Part shown: positions 33,837 through 42,710 of the stretch, in pieces
How the letters are laid out: each line of letters opens with the position of its first letter
How positions within the stretch are numbered: the first letter of the stretch is position 1
Source of the DNA: Bacteroidia bacterium
GTDB taxonomy: Bacteria; Bacteroidota; Bacteroidia; J057
DNA: 53,116 nucleotides
Assembly: GCA_030430575.1 (NCBI GenBank)
Contig: JAUIKF010000058.1
Span: 1 to 53,116 of the forward strand
Direction of reading: 5' to 3'
The notes under the pieces: model-generated
What the model was told of the DNA's origin: nothing
Seen by the model: the letters and a program-made list of their open reading frames with translations, nothing else
The model's database searches: none
Position numbers and translations under genes: made by a program

Positions 33837-34586
33837 ATGAACACTATCGTCATCCCAACCACCCAAAACATTGAATTAGAATATCCAATAGCTACTTTGG
33901 GAGATCGAATATTTGCGGCTTTGCTGGATTTGTTGGTGCTGGCGTGTTATTGGTCATTGCTCTATATGATCTTTGACATCGCTGCGCTTCCGCCCTTTAT
34001 TGCCAGGGCCTTTGGCGTCTTAGAACCCGCCAATCAGCTGTTGTTCCTGCCGATCATGTTTTATCATTTGATCTGTGAGATTGTGTTTAATGGGCAAAGT
34101 TTGGGCAAAACGGCGATGAAGATCAAGGTGATTCGCTTAGATGGGGCACCGGCCACGGTGATAGACTACCTCATCCGATGGATGTTCCGCTTGGTAGATG
34201 TCTCCGTTACGACCCCGTTTATCGGAGTAGTGGGGATCATCTCTATTGCTGTCACCAAAAAGGGCCAACGCATCGGCGATATGTTGGCCAATACCACAGT
34301 CATCAAGCTTAAAATGGTGACCTATTTTGCGGATACCATCTTCGTTGAAACCGAAGACGATTATCAAGTCGTTTTCCCCGAAATCGAAGGCCTCTCCGAC
34401 CGCGACGTCTCTATCCTCAAAGAGGTCCTCGACGCAGGTCTCAAAAGCAACAACCCCGAACTCCTTCTCAAACTGGAATCAAGGGTAAAAAGTGTTACCG
34501 GGATCAAGAGTAAATTGCACACCAAGGCGTTTCTGGAAACAGTCCTAAAGGACTATAATTACCTGTATGGACAAACCGGGCGGTGA
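33837..34586 (+). CDS. RDD family membrane protein
   Basis: The 249-residue protein has an RDD domain with four membrane helices, starting at LGDRIFAALLDLLVLACYW, where the usual RDD signature arginine and aspartates are visible (DRIFAALLD). It continues with GQSLGKTAMKIKVIRLDG, the hydrophilic loop typical of RDD proteins. A soluble C-terminal part (about 170-249) follows. It is divergent from SpoIIM, forming a common bidirectional locus. The stop codon TGA at 34584-34586 is shared with the start of a palindromic repeat. Confidence 0.92.
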   Translation: MNTIVIPTTQNIELEYPIATLGDRIFAALLDLLVLACYWSLLYMIFDIAALPPFIARAFGVLEPANQLLFLPIMFYHLICEIVFNGQSLGKTAMKIKVIRLDGAPATVIDYLIRWMFRLVDVSVTTPFIGVVGIISIAVTKKGQRIGDMLANTTVIKLKMVTYFADTIFVETEDDYQVVFPEIEGLSDRDVSILKEVLDAGLKSNNPELLLKLESRVKSVTGIKSKLHTKAFLETVLKDYNYLYGQTGR

Positions 34587-34778
34587 GACCGCTCCCTGCG
34601 GTCGCTGTCAGATCGTTCGCCGTAGCTCACTGTCTGACAAAAGACGAGGAGTTGATGCCTTTAGTCTGACAGCGAGTCTGCGAGCGATCTGACAGTGAGG
34701 CCAATAGGTCGAACGATCTCGCAGTGAGCGCAAGCGAACGGTCTCTCAGCGAAGGCCGTCTTCGGCCTGAGCGGTCTC
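34585..34778. repeat. GAGACCGCTC palindromic repeat element, copy 2
   Basis: It begins GAGACCGCTC (34585-34594), overlapping the RDD stop codon, and ends GAGCGGTCTC (34769-34778). Internal units alternate between GATCGTTCG-type and reverse CGAACGATC-type sequences. The centre, TGCCTTTAGTCT then ACAGCGAGTCTGCGAGCG (about 34656-34685), is nearly identical to that of copy 1 (29490-29517), while the arms differ. It looks like a two-copy member of a repeat family. The 110 bp after it, up to the next gene, show nothing else. Confidence 0.85.
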
Positions 34779-34888
34779 ATAATCTCTCACCTAAACTTGA
34801 TTTTGGGCCATATTCTTTGTAAATAAGGGGCCATCTTACGCCTGCCAATCTTGTTTATTGTGTAATCCTCCAAAGCAACCACCTGTTT

Positions 34889-35743
34889 ATGGCCAAGTAT
34901 TTACTCCTATGTCCCCTCTTCTGCCTCGCAACGCTCCTCACCGCCCAGTCTCCTGATTTTCTTGAAGTTCCTGTCCAAGATGCCTTGGCGAGCCAATCTA
35001 ATGTCAAATCGGTTCAAGCTAAATCCTATCTCCTGAACCCTAGCGGTACCAAAAAACAAGAACAGGCCCTAGAGCTGTTCGAATTTGACAGTTTGGGGCA
35101 TTTGGTACGTCAGGTAGAAATTGAAGGTAGAGACACGAGCAAAGTCACGGATTATCATTACACCCAAAAAGGTGCCCTCAGTTCCAAAGTTTTGATCGAC
35201 AAAGTTTGGGACAAGCGCTATAAATCAGGGTATCGCTTCAATTCCGATAAAACGGTATTTCAGGAGAAATCCTATGAGCTGGTAAGCGAAAATGCTTCCA
35301 TGCTATTGGATACCAAGCATTATCGGTACGACAGAGATGGTAGGCCTCAAGTTGTGCTCTCTTATGCCAATAATCAGGTAAACAATACCCATCACTATGA
35401 ATATGATGAAGCAGGCCGCCTGACAGCAGAGGTATTTCGAAATGATGCGGGCGAAGTCACAGAAGCTATTGAATATGCTTATGACGAAGCAGGCCGCTTA
35501 AAACGCGTTAGCAGAAGCGAAGACACAAGAGGCAGCTGCCACTGCACGGAAGAATTTGTTTACACCTATAATAAGCAGAATAAGATAGAACAAATCACTT
35601 GGCTGATCGATCAGGAATCAAAAGGTGTGACGACCTATTCCTATAAAGAAGATGGGGTCACCCTCCTAGCTGTCCACCAAGAACTCGCCGATAGCCGCCG
35701 CCCTAAGCGGATTGTGAAGGAATTTGAATATCAGTTTTATTGA
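34889..35743 (+). CDS. Exported protein with YD/RHS-like repeats
   Basis: The 284-residue product has a signal peptide (residues 1-19, ending LLTAQ). It carries YD-type repeats, weakly early (FEFDSLGHLVRQVEIEG) and clearly in YRYDRDGRPQVVLSY, HYEYDEAGRLTAEVF and YAYDEAGRLKRVSR (about 150-215), each with a YD.xGRL motif. The last part (about 220-284) has a Cys pair (SCHC). YD repeats form extended beta structures that often bind carbohydrate in secreted proteins; here there are only a few repeats and no toxin domain. The function is unknown. An intrinsic terminator follows. Confidence 0.8.
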   Translation: MAKYLLLCPLFCLATLLTAQSPDFLEVPVQDALASQSNVKSVQAKSYLLNPSGTKKQEQALELFEFDSLGHLVRQVEIEGRDTSKVTDYHYTQKGALSSKVLIDKVWDKRYKSGYRFNSDKTVFQEKSYELVSENASMLLDTKHYRYDRDGRPQVVLSYANNQVNNTHHYEYDEAGRLTAEVFRNDAGEVTEAIEYAYDEAGRLKRVSRSEDTRGSCHCTEEFVYTYNKQNKIEQITWLIDQESKGVTTYSYKEDGVTLLAVHQELADSRRPKRIVKEFEYQFY

Positions 35744-35767
35744 GATTTTTTATTTTTGATATAAAGG

Positions 35768-35797
35768 GCCTGCCTTTTTGAAGGGCAGGCTTTTTTT
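35768..35797 (+). terminator. Intrinsic terminator
   Basis: GCCTGCC (35768-35774) pairs with GGCAGGC (35784-35790), a 9-base loop lies between, and seven T residues follow (35791-35797). It is 25 bases after the stop of the YD-repeat gene. Confidence 0.9.
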
Positions 35798-36013
35798 GTT
35801 GGGGGCTTTAGCAACTAGTGTTCTTTCAAGACTGAAATGTGGGGTAGAAGAGGCGCGGATCACCCACAGTTCAACCCTCCAATCCAGAAATCCCCGCCAG
35901 CTTTCTTACATAAACAGTTCCAACTGCTGGGTTGGATTTCGGGCCAGTGAGTTGGCTCTTTGCATAATCCGACCACCGTGTCAAAAACCGCAAAGAACTT
36001 CGTGCTGAAAGCA

Positions 36014-36352
36014 CTAGGAAGCTATTCGCTTCTCATATTCGTCCCAATCAAAATCAAATCCCAATAGAGGAACAACGCTTTTGAAAATAGCGTCAAATTT
36101 TGGTTCCACTGATTTAACCCAGTCATACCATTCTAAGGAAAATTCAGAATATTCGTCCGCAGTCGCTTCTCCTTGTGTCCGCATCCCATGATGAACACTT
36201 GCTAACCAGTAGCTCACCTTCTGTTCTCGCGAGTAGCTCGGGTATTCTTTGGCCCAGAAAAGGCGAGTTTCTTCTTCGTATTTTTTCCTCCTTTCTTTGA
36301 TTTCTTTGAGGAGCCTTTTCTCTTCGTCAGTTAAATTCTTTTTTGTTGCCAT
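36014..36352 (-). CDS. Small hypothetical protein
   Basis: The 112-residue product starts MATKKNLTDEEKRLLKEIKE and is rich in charged and aromatic residues (EETRLFWAKEYPSYSREQ, SYWLASVHHGMRTQ, LEWYDWVKSVEPKF). The frame is open upstream to 36451, but that extension runs into an intergenic repeat, so the ATG at 36352 is chosen. No motif, signal peptide or membrane helix is seen. It may be a lineage-specific gene; coding potential rests on the ordered composition alone. Confidence 0.55.
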   Translation of the reverse strand: MATKKNLTDEEKRLLKEIKERRKKYEEETRLFWAKEYPSYSREQKVSYWLASVHHGMRTQGEATADEYSEFSLEWYDWVKSVEPKFDAIFKSVVPLLGFDFDWDEYEKRIAS

Positions 36353-36409
36353 GTGAATATATTTTTGTTGCCGTTGAACTCGAAAATACCAATCAGTTCC
36401 CAAAGGCTT

Positions 36410-36588
36410 CCCCTTCGACAGGCGTTCGACTGAGCGTTCGACTGAGCTCACGCCGAAGTCTCACGCCGAAGTCTCAGGGACCGCACAAGCCGAAATCCAC
36501 GACAGCACGTTAAAAACGTGCTATTTGCGCATTTTTTATGCGCTGGGCTGGATTTCGGGAGGTGCGGTCCCTGAGCCTGTCGAAGGGG
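36410..36588. repeat. Composite palindrome with internal hairpins and tandem duplications
   Basis: Nested arms pair CCCCTTCGACAGG (36410-36422) with CCTGTCGAAGGGG (36576-36588), TCAGGGACCGCAC (36474-36486) with GTGCGGTCCCTGA (36562-36574), and CCGAAATCCA (36490-36499) with TGGATTTCGG (36549-36558). Two hairpins occupy the centre (GCACGT...ACGTGC at 36505-36521; GCGCAT...ATGCGC at 36528-36543). The left arm carries GCGTTCGACTGA twice (36422-36445) and CACGCCGAAGTCT twice (36449-36474). GCTGGGCTGGATTTCGGG (36542-36559) is nearly repeated at 35926-35943. This resembles the TTCGACAGGCTCAGG dispersed repeats I recall from Bacteroidota genomes. Confidence 0.75.
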
Positions 36589-36666
36589 GCCTGTAGCGTA
36601 ATCCAGCCCCTATAGAAAGCGACACGCTTCATTACCGACAAATTGAACAGCCTATCCCCCAAAAAC

Positions 36667-36701
36667 CAAAAGCGCCAGTCCCTCATCGGAACTGGCGCTT
36701 T
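36667..36701. terminator. Bidirectional hairpin terminator
   Basis: AAAAGCGCCAGT (36667-36678) pairs with ACTGGCGCTTTT (36690-36701). It lies 38 bases beyond the 3' end of the giant minus-strand PKD gene and has T or A tracts on both sides, so it can act in either direction. Confidence 0.85.
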
Positions 36702-36738
36702 TTATTATGAGAGAGCAAAATGCTTTCTAGATTCGATA

Positions 36739-39700
36739 TTATCGCATCAGGGTCACGTTACCTGTGTAAGACTGATCACCGATCTTGAGGGTGTAGAAGT
36801 ATACGCCTTCGTTAGCACCATTGCCCGATGGGCTGACACCATCCCAGCCGCCATCAGCAGCGAAGGATTCGTAGACTGTCTTGCCCCAGCGGTCAAAGAC
36901 CTGCAAGGTGAAGTCTTCTTTACCCGTGTAAACGATCTCAAAGCGATCGTTGATTCCGTCCTCGTTGGGAGAGAATACGTTGGGGATAAAGAGACCAGGA
37001 ACGGCTACTTTGTACATGCCATAGGTGATGGTGCTGATACAGCCATTTCCATCAGTTACTGTGAGGGTCACTTCATAGTCACCAGGTGTGCGGTAGATAT
37101 GCGTGGGGTTCTCTTGGTTGGAAGTATTTCCATCACCAAAGTCCCAATGCCAGCTGACACCATTTGAAGACAGGTCTTCAAAGCTCACTTCAGCGTCTGG
37201 AAGCGGAATCTCCGTATCGGCAGCTGGTGAAGAAGCAAAGTCAGCGAAGGAGCCTTCAGAGATATTGACAACCGTGCTAGCGGTAGTGCTCTCACAACCA
37301 AAGGTCCCTACAGTAGTCAGGCTTACGGTGTAAGACCCTGGATCATTGTAGATATGTGATGGGTTGGGCTCATTGTTGACAGGAGAACCGTCACCAAAGT
37401 TCCAGATGAAAGACAAGGCATCTTGTGTGTTTTCAAGGAAGCTGACTTCCAGCCCTGCACAACCATCCGCCTGAGAAGCGAAGTAGGTAGAGGTAGGCGA
37501 AGGATGTACAATGATGGTAATCGAAGTATCATCACTACAAATACCTTCTTCCATGACCAGGTTGTAAGTAGTCGTTACAGTTGGTGAAGCAGATACTTCC
37601 ATGATGGATGAATCGCTCAAGCTAGAAGTTGGTGTCCAGAAGTAATTGGCATTACCGAGGCCACCAGAAGCAGTCAAGACAGTCGTCTGTCCTGCACAGA
37701 TAGCAGAGTCAGTAGCTGTGATAACAGCTTCGATGCCAGGAACTACTGTGACAAGCATTTGCGCTTCAGTAGCACAGTCATCAGAACTGACGCGTACCTT
37801 GAAGATCGTTGTCTCATTCGGCTTCACAGTAGGCGTAGGGGAGAAGATGTCATCTACAACGGCATTGATCGGGCTCCATTCGTAAACAACCCTTGGGCTG
37901 CTAGAAGGCTGCCACGTATGCGTAGAAATGAGCTTAATCTCATCTCCTTGACAAATGATGGTATCATTCGAGAGGATATCTGCAATTGGCGTAGGATTGA
38001 CAGTTAATAGCAAGCTATCCGCTGCAGAACCACATCCATATTCAGAAGTCGCTACAAGCTTATAGGTAGTGCTAGTACTTGGGCTAGCCATTGGGTCGAA
38101 TCGTGAAGGATCGTCTAGTCCCAAAGCAGGCACCCACTGGAAGGTATATCCAGGTGCATTTTGAGGCAAGCCACTGACCTGTCCACTCAGGCGAATGGAG
38201 TCTCTCAGACAGATGTCCTGATCATCTCCTACTTCGACCGTAGGTCTCGTATGGACAATGACGATTACCTGATCACCATCACTTTCACATCCTTCCGAGC
38301 TGACGACCAATGTATAGATCGTACTCTGGTTGGGCTGGATCGTAGGATCGGGGTCTGTAGGAGAATTCACGGTACCTGTATTGGTCGGTGACCAAGCATA
38401 CGTATAGGTGCCATTACCTCCTGTACCAAATCCATTGAGTTTGATTTGATCTCCAAAACACACAACGGTATCTTCTCCTGCATGTGCAACTGGTTTTGGA
38501 ATAACCTCAACAGTCACCGTACTAAACGGATCCACAGTCGTGCTCTGACTGGTACAGCCTGTCGAAAGGTCGGTAGCAATCAAGGTGTAGATCGTAGTTT
38601 GCTCTGGACGTGTAAAGGCATCAGGACGCTTGTCATTAGGAGGCACCATGCCCGTAGGGCGGATATTGCCTTGATCATCCATCCACTGCCATGAGAATGG
38701 TCCAGATGCGCGGTTGAACAATGGGTGTAGGCCACCTTTTAGGGTTACGCCTAATCCGCCTTCACACATGGTCATATCTGGTCCTGCATCTACCTTAGGT
38801 TTAGGATGAATCAATACAGCTACGGTGTCAACATTACTATGGCACCCTTTAGCATCGACAGCCTGGCCAAAGTAAAGAATGGTAGTAGGGGGTGTCGAAA
38901 CGGGGTTCACCCAAGGATCTTCAACCGTACGGCTACTCAGGCCACAGCTTCCAGAATTACAAGTCCATAGGTAGGCATAGCCAGGCGTTCCGCCAGTGAC
39001 AGTTGCATCGAGTTGTGTTCCACCATCAGCTTCGCAGAATTCCTGAGAAGGGCCGGCATCGAAGATTGGGCTTTGTTCTACCCGAATCTGCTGGGCATAT
39101 ACATCGGTACATCCGCGATAAGAGACCAGCAAGGAGATGGTTTTAACCCCTCCAGAAGTATAGATGACGCCCCCTGGTAGTGGCAAGCTCGAAGCAGCAG
39201 GATTTCCATCCTGACCGAAGCTCCACTGATAGGTCTGACTAGGGCCTACGGCCGGATTCGTCACAGTAAGGGTAATGCTGTCATTGGTACAGATAGTACC
39301 TGTACTATTGATGATGAAATCAGCAATCGGTTCTTTGACAACATCAAAGGTGATCGTGGTTGGGTCACTGATACAGCCATTGTTTGCTACTGTCAAGGTC
39401 ACAGTTTTAGTTCCTACTGTATTGTATTTGATTCCCTGAGGATTCGGTAAATTACTGGTGCGAGGAACAGAACCAGGGCCAAAGTCCCAGTTATAAGTTG
39501 CATAAGTAGCACTTCCTGCCACACTGAAGTTTACATTGTTATTGCCATTGTCAAAACATACATCTGAGACAGGGCTAATGCGTGGAGTCGGCTTATCATG
39601 TACCTGTACATTAATACAGTTCTGAGGAGAGAAACATCCTTTTTCCTGTAGGTTTAGACAAACACGTTTGGTGCCAGGGGTAGCCCATGTGACCGTATAT

Positions 39701-42189
39701 GGCCCTTGTCCTTGGGCTGCAGGGACCGAAACGCCCCCATCAAAATTCCAGGTATATGTAGCAATAGGTGCCGCATTTCCTTGATAGACAAATAAAGCCG
39801 GATCATTGACACATACAGGTCCAGGGTTGCTAAATACAGCTGTTGGAATTTGGTTAACCACTACTGTATCGACAAACAAATTACTGATACAGTTCCTGTC
39901 ATCTATCTGTAGGGAAACTACTTTATTTCCAGGGGTATTCCAGGTGATCGTTTGAGGATCAAGGTCGCTAGGTGTTCCGACCAAAGTACCGCCGTCAATA
40001 TCCCAAGTAGCGATAGATGCGAGACTTGCGCTGCCAGTAAAGGTCAGGATAGTCGCTTGTCCTTGGCATACCGGACTGATCTTAGAGAAGCTGGCACTTG
40101 GAATTGGATTGACCTGTACATTTTGAGTAATGGCATCAGAAGGACATCCATTTACAGTTGTGGTAAGGGTCACCGTCTGAAGGCCAGATACGCCAGACCA
40201 AGTCACCAAGTGAGGCCCTACGCCAGCTGCTTGTGTATTACCTGAAGCATCTGTACCTGTACCAAAGTCCCAGTTGTAGATCGTACCTGCGGCTCGAACA
40301 CCTGTATAGGTCACAGTAGCGATTTCGTTTTGGCAAACAGGACCACTTACCGTGAAGGTAGGCTTAGGCTTAGGGTTATAGGTCGCACAAGTAGTGTCTG
40401 TGCGCACACACCCTAGAGAATCCGTTGCGGTAAGCTCATAGCAGATTGTGAGCGGTCCACTCGTTGTATTGTTGAGTGATACAAATGGGCGAGCGACTTG
40501 TCGGTCGGCACCATTTGGCAAGCCCAAATTAGTCAAAACCCCCACCCAATTATATGTATATCCGATCTGTGGGGCCGTTCCTATCTGTCCTAGTTGATTG
40601 GGACAAAGCGATATGTCGGCACCCGCATCAGCGACGGCGTTGTTTTGAAGCACTATACTACCATTGGCAGAAGCCGCAAGACCAGAATTGTCACCAAAGT
40701 TGGCATTGTAGTTATAAACTACAGGATTATTGGTCGGAGGATAAGAATGTGTGTACGTCACACAGCCCGTCGTACTGGTAAGGGCGATCGGACCCGAACC
40801 ATCTCCAGGGAAGAAAGCAAAGTCAAATGGAGGCACCCCACCATTAGGGCAAAGGGTGAATTCTACATCGTAACATGCAGTCCGCCTTGTGGTAATGACA
40901 GGATTGAGTTTACAACTCACAACCGTGACTACTACAGCGACTTGGTTATTACCTACAATAGGACAGGCATCATCAGCAATAGAGAATACCAAGACGTACG
41001 TACCAGGTGTGGTAGCTGTCCAGTTGACGCGGCCATTGAGGGGCGTACCACTGAAACCAGGAATAGAGTCTGTCACAGAGGCATTACCTACTTGAGAGAA
41101 AGTTGCACCAGCAGGGGCAATCACTGTATTCCAGCTCAAGATAAGGTTCTGAGAAGTATCAGGGTCAGATCCGCCAATGTCAAAAGAGAAAGGATCAAAT
41201 GAACAAGCCGTGATCGCATAAGGACCCGTCTGGGTAGCGCTTGGGCTTACATTGGTCACATTGGTGAGAGAAGGAGGCGTATTGGCCGCACAGTTGATGA
41301 CTGTCACCTGAATATCACGAGATACGTTACCAATCAGGACGCCATTACGATACTCATTTACAGTCACACAGAGTACAGCTGTTACGATAGCTCCACCACC
41401 TGGTGCAGGAGGTGCAGGCGTAGGGGCAATAGTGATGTCCCCTGTAAGGGCGTTCATGCTTACATTCCACGTAGAGCCTAGTGGCTGTAGGGGAGAATAT
41501 CCACCCGCAGCATTATACCCTACCTGTCCATTGGCATTGTCCTGACAAGGCGTCAACGAGTAAGAAAGCGAGTCACCGTCGGGGTCAAATGCACCTTGGT
41601 TAAAGGTAAATCCTTGACCTGCACAGAGATAAGGTACGGGAGGTACAGAGAACTGTGGTGAACTATTACAAGGAGTGATACCCAAGTTGATCTGGGTATT
41701 TCCTGTGTAGATCCCATCATTCGATGCACCAGAAGTGATCGTACCATTACGGCAGCAACTACCCCAAGTAATATTGTAGACCGTACAGTTTACATTACAG
41801 AAGTTGTAATCTGCATAATAACGCCCTTCTCGCACACCGTTGATCACGGCGCTGGAGTTGGTACAACCTGTCTGGGCTGATGGACAAACAGGGGTCACCT
41901 CTGTATAAGATACCAAAACCCAGGCACCTACGATGGTAGGAGCTGTACAGGTGGTTGGGGTAAAGTTGATGAAAGGTGTTGGAGGATTCGCTGGAGGTGT
42001 CGGCGTGGCCGCACCTTTACAGTCATAATAAGTACTGTGAAAGATTCGGAAGATACAACCATTACCACCTGGTAGACAGGTATAGGTAATGTCAACCCCC
42101 ATAAAGTGGGTGGCCTTGAGTTGTGAACTCGCGAATACCATCAACAGCAGCATGGGAAAAACTAAAATAAACCGCTTGATGAACTTCAT
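36739..42189 (-). CDS. Giant PKD-repeat protein with T9SS type B sorting domain
   Basis: The 1816-residue protein has a signal peptide (residues 1-26, ending QLKA). A Cys-rich N-terminal domain follows (about 27-300; ATHFMGVDITYTCLPG, FHSTYYDCKGAATP, TWGSCCRNG, FNQGAFDPDGDSLSY), also found in the divergent paralogue. The middle has many PKD- and Ig-like modules (NWDFGTGTD, TWNFDGGVS, SWHWDFGDGNTSNQENPTH). The C-terminus is a gliding-motility-type, T9SS type B sorting domain (FIPNVFSPNEDGINDRFEI, QVFDRWGKTVYES, EGVYFYTLKI). It should be secreted to the cell surface, perhaps for adhesion. It is divergent from a related gene across 521 bp. Confidence 0.93.
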   Translation of the reverse strand: MKFIKRFILVFPMLLLMVFASSQLKATHFMGVDITYTCLPGGNGCIFRIFHSTYYDCKGAATPTPPANPPTPFINFTPTTCTAPTIVGAWVLVSYTEVTPVCPSAQTGCTNSSAVINGVREGRYYADYNFCNVNCTVYNITWGSCCRNGTITSGASNDGIYTGNTQINLGITPCNSSPQFSVPPVPYLCAGQGFTFNQGAFDPDGDSLSYSLTPCQDNANGQVGYNAAGGYSPLQPLGSTWNVSMNALTGDITIAPTPAPPAPGGGAIVTAVLCVTVNEYRNGVLIGNVSRDIQVTVINCAANTPPSLTNVTNVSPSATQTGPYAITACSFDPFSFDIGGSDPDTSQNLILSWNTVIAPAGATFSQVGNASVTDSIPGFSGTPLNGRVNWTATTPGTYVLVFSIADDACPIVGNNQVAVVVTVVSCKLNPVITTRRTACYDVEFTLCPNGGVPPFDFAFFPGDGSGPIALTSTTGCVTYTHSYPPTNNPVVYNYNANFGDNSGLAASANGSIVLQNNAVADAGADISLCPNQLGQIGTAPQIGYTYNWVGVLTNLGLPNGADRQVARPFVSLNNTTSGPLTICYELTATDSLGCVRTDTTCATYNPKPKPTFTVSGPVCQNEIATVTYTGVRAAGTIYNWDFGTGTDASGNTQAAGVGPHLVTWSGVSGLQTVTLTTTVNGCPSDAITQNVQVNPIPSASFSKISPVCQGQATILTFTGSASLASIATWDIDGGTLVGTPSDLDPQTITWNTPGNKVVSLQIDDRNCISNLFVDTVVVNQIPTAVFSNPGPVCVNDPALFVYQGNAAPIATYTWNFDGGVSVPAAQGQGPYTVTWATPGTKRVCLNLQEKGCFSPQNCINVQVHDKPTPRISPVSDVCFDNGNNNVNFSVAGSATYATYNWDFGPGSVPRTSNLPNPQGIKYNTVGTKTVTLTVANNGCISDPTTITFDVVKEPIADFIINSTGTICTNDSITLTVTNPAVGPSQTYQWSFGQDGNPAASSLPLPGGVIYTSGGVKTISLLVSYRGCTDVYAQQIRVEQSPIFDAGPSQEFCEADGGTQLDATVTGGTPGYAYLWTCNSGSCGLSSRTVEDPWVNPVSTPPTTILYFGQAVDAKGCHSNVDTVAVLIHPKPKVDAGPDMTMCEGGLGVTLKGGLHPLFNRASGPFSWQWMDDQGNIRPTGMVPPNDKRPDAFTRPEQTTIYTLIATDLSTGCTSQSTTVDPFSTVTVEVIPKPVAHAGEDTVVCFGDQIKLNGFGTGGNGTYTYAWSPTNTGTVNSPTDPDPTIQPNQSTIYTLVVSSEGCESDGDQVIVIVHTRPTVEVGDDQDICLRDSIRLSGQVSGLPQNAPGYTFQWVPALGLDDPSRFDPMASPSTSTTYKLVATSEYGCGSAADSLLLTVNPTPIADILSNDTIICQGDEIKLISTHTWQPSSSPRVVYEWSPINAVVDDIFSPTPTVKPNETTIFKVRVSSDDCATEAQMLVTVVPGIEAVITATDSAICAGQTTVLTASGGLGNANYFWTPTSSLSDSSIMEVSASPTVTTTYNLVMEEGICSDDTSITIIVHPSPTSTYFASQADGCAGLEVSFLENTQDALSFIWNFGDGSPVNNEPNPSHIYNDPGSYTVSLTTVGTFGCESTTASTVVNISEGSFADFASSPAADTEIPLPDAEVSFEDLSSNGVSWHWDFGDGNTSNQENPTHIYRTPGDYEVTLTVTDGNGCISTITYGMYKVAVPGLFIPNVFSPNEDGINDRFEIVYTGKEDFTLQVFDRWGKTVYESFAADGGWDGVSPSGNGANEGVYFYTLKIGDQSYTGNVTLMR

Positions 42190-42710
42190 GATTAAGAAAG
42201 TGTAAAGGTTTTCTAAATTATGGATTAGCTAAACGAAAAGTGTATTGAGATGCCTATTGCTCGATAAAGATAACAATACAAGGAACAATTTAGGAGAGAA
42301 GACCAGTACAAAAAAGTACAGAATTCTACTTTTCTGAAAAAAATAAACTGAAAAATGATGGACTGCTAGCATGCAAATGTGTTATTATTCCTCATTTTCA
42401 CTGTTATCTGGGACTAAAGAACGGTGTATTTCTGAAAAATAAAGTTGTGAATGTCCTATTGGATAATTGATTTTTTATGCGATTCCACTCCAGCAAAATC
42501 GAGCTATTCATCCGGACATTATGACAATTTCCCCTAAAATAAGGCAGATTCCCGATACAAAAGTAACCATACAGGTTCATAATTCTACATTTGGTGTCAG
42601 AATAACCCAGGATGTATGAGAAATTATGCAATTTTGCTGGTGAGCAATAAGTTATTTTCACAAGAAATACCAAAACGCTTAGGCACTGCCTAATTTAATT
42701 CTTTTTCATT
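42190..42710. promoter_or_regulatory. Divergent promoter region between the two giant PKD genes
   Basis: No gene is seen in this 521 bp AT-rich gap. Possible -7 boxes of the Bacteroidota type are TACATTTG (42586-42593, rightward) and, on the minus strand, TACTTTTG (42565-42558, leftward). They lie within 36 bp of each other, so both genes could be driven from one shared control zone, with leaders of about 110 and 370 bases. No good -33 TTG was found for either, so the call is tentative. Confidence 0.35.

Noticed and set aside
36353-36451. An upstream extension of the small gene at 36014-36352.
   Set aside because: It runs into the intergenic repeat at 36410; an ATG at 36352 makes a better start.
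40594-41202. A 202-codon plus-strand frame.
   Set aside because: It is antisense within the giant PKD gene and is shadow coding.
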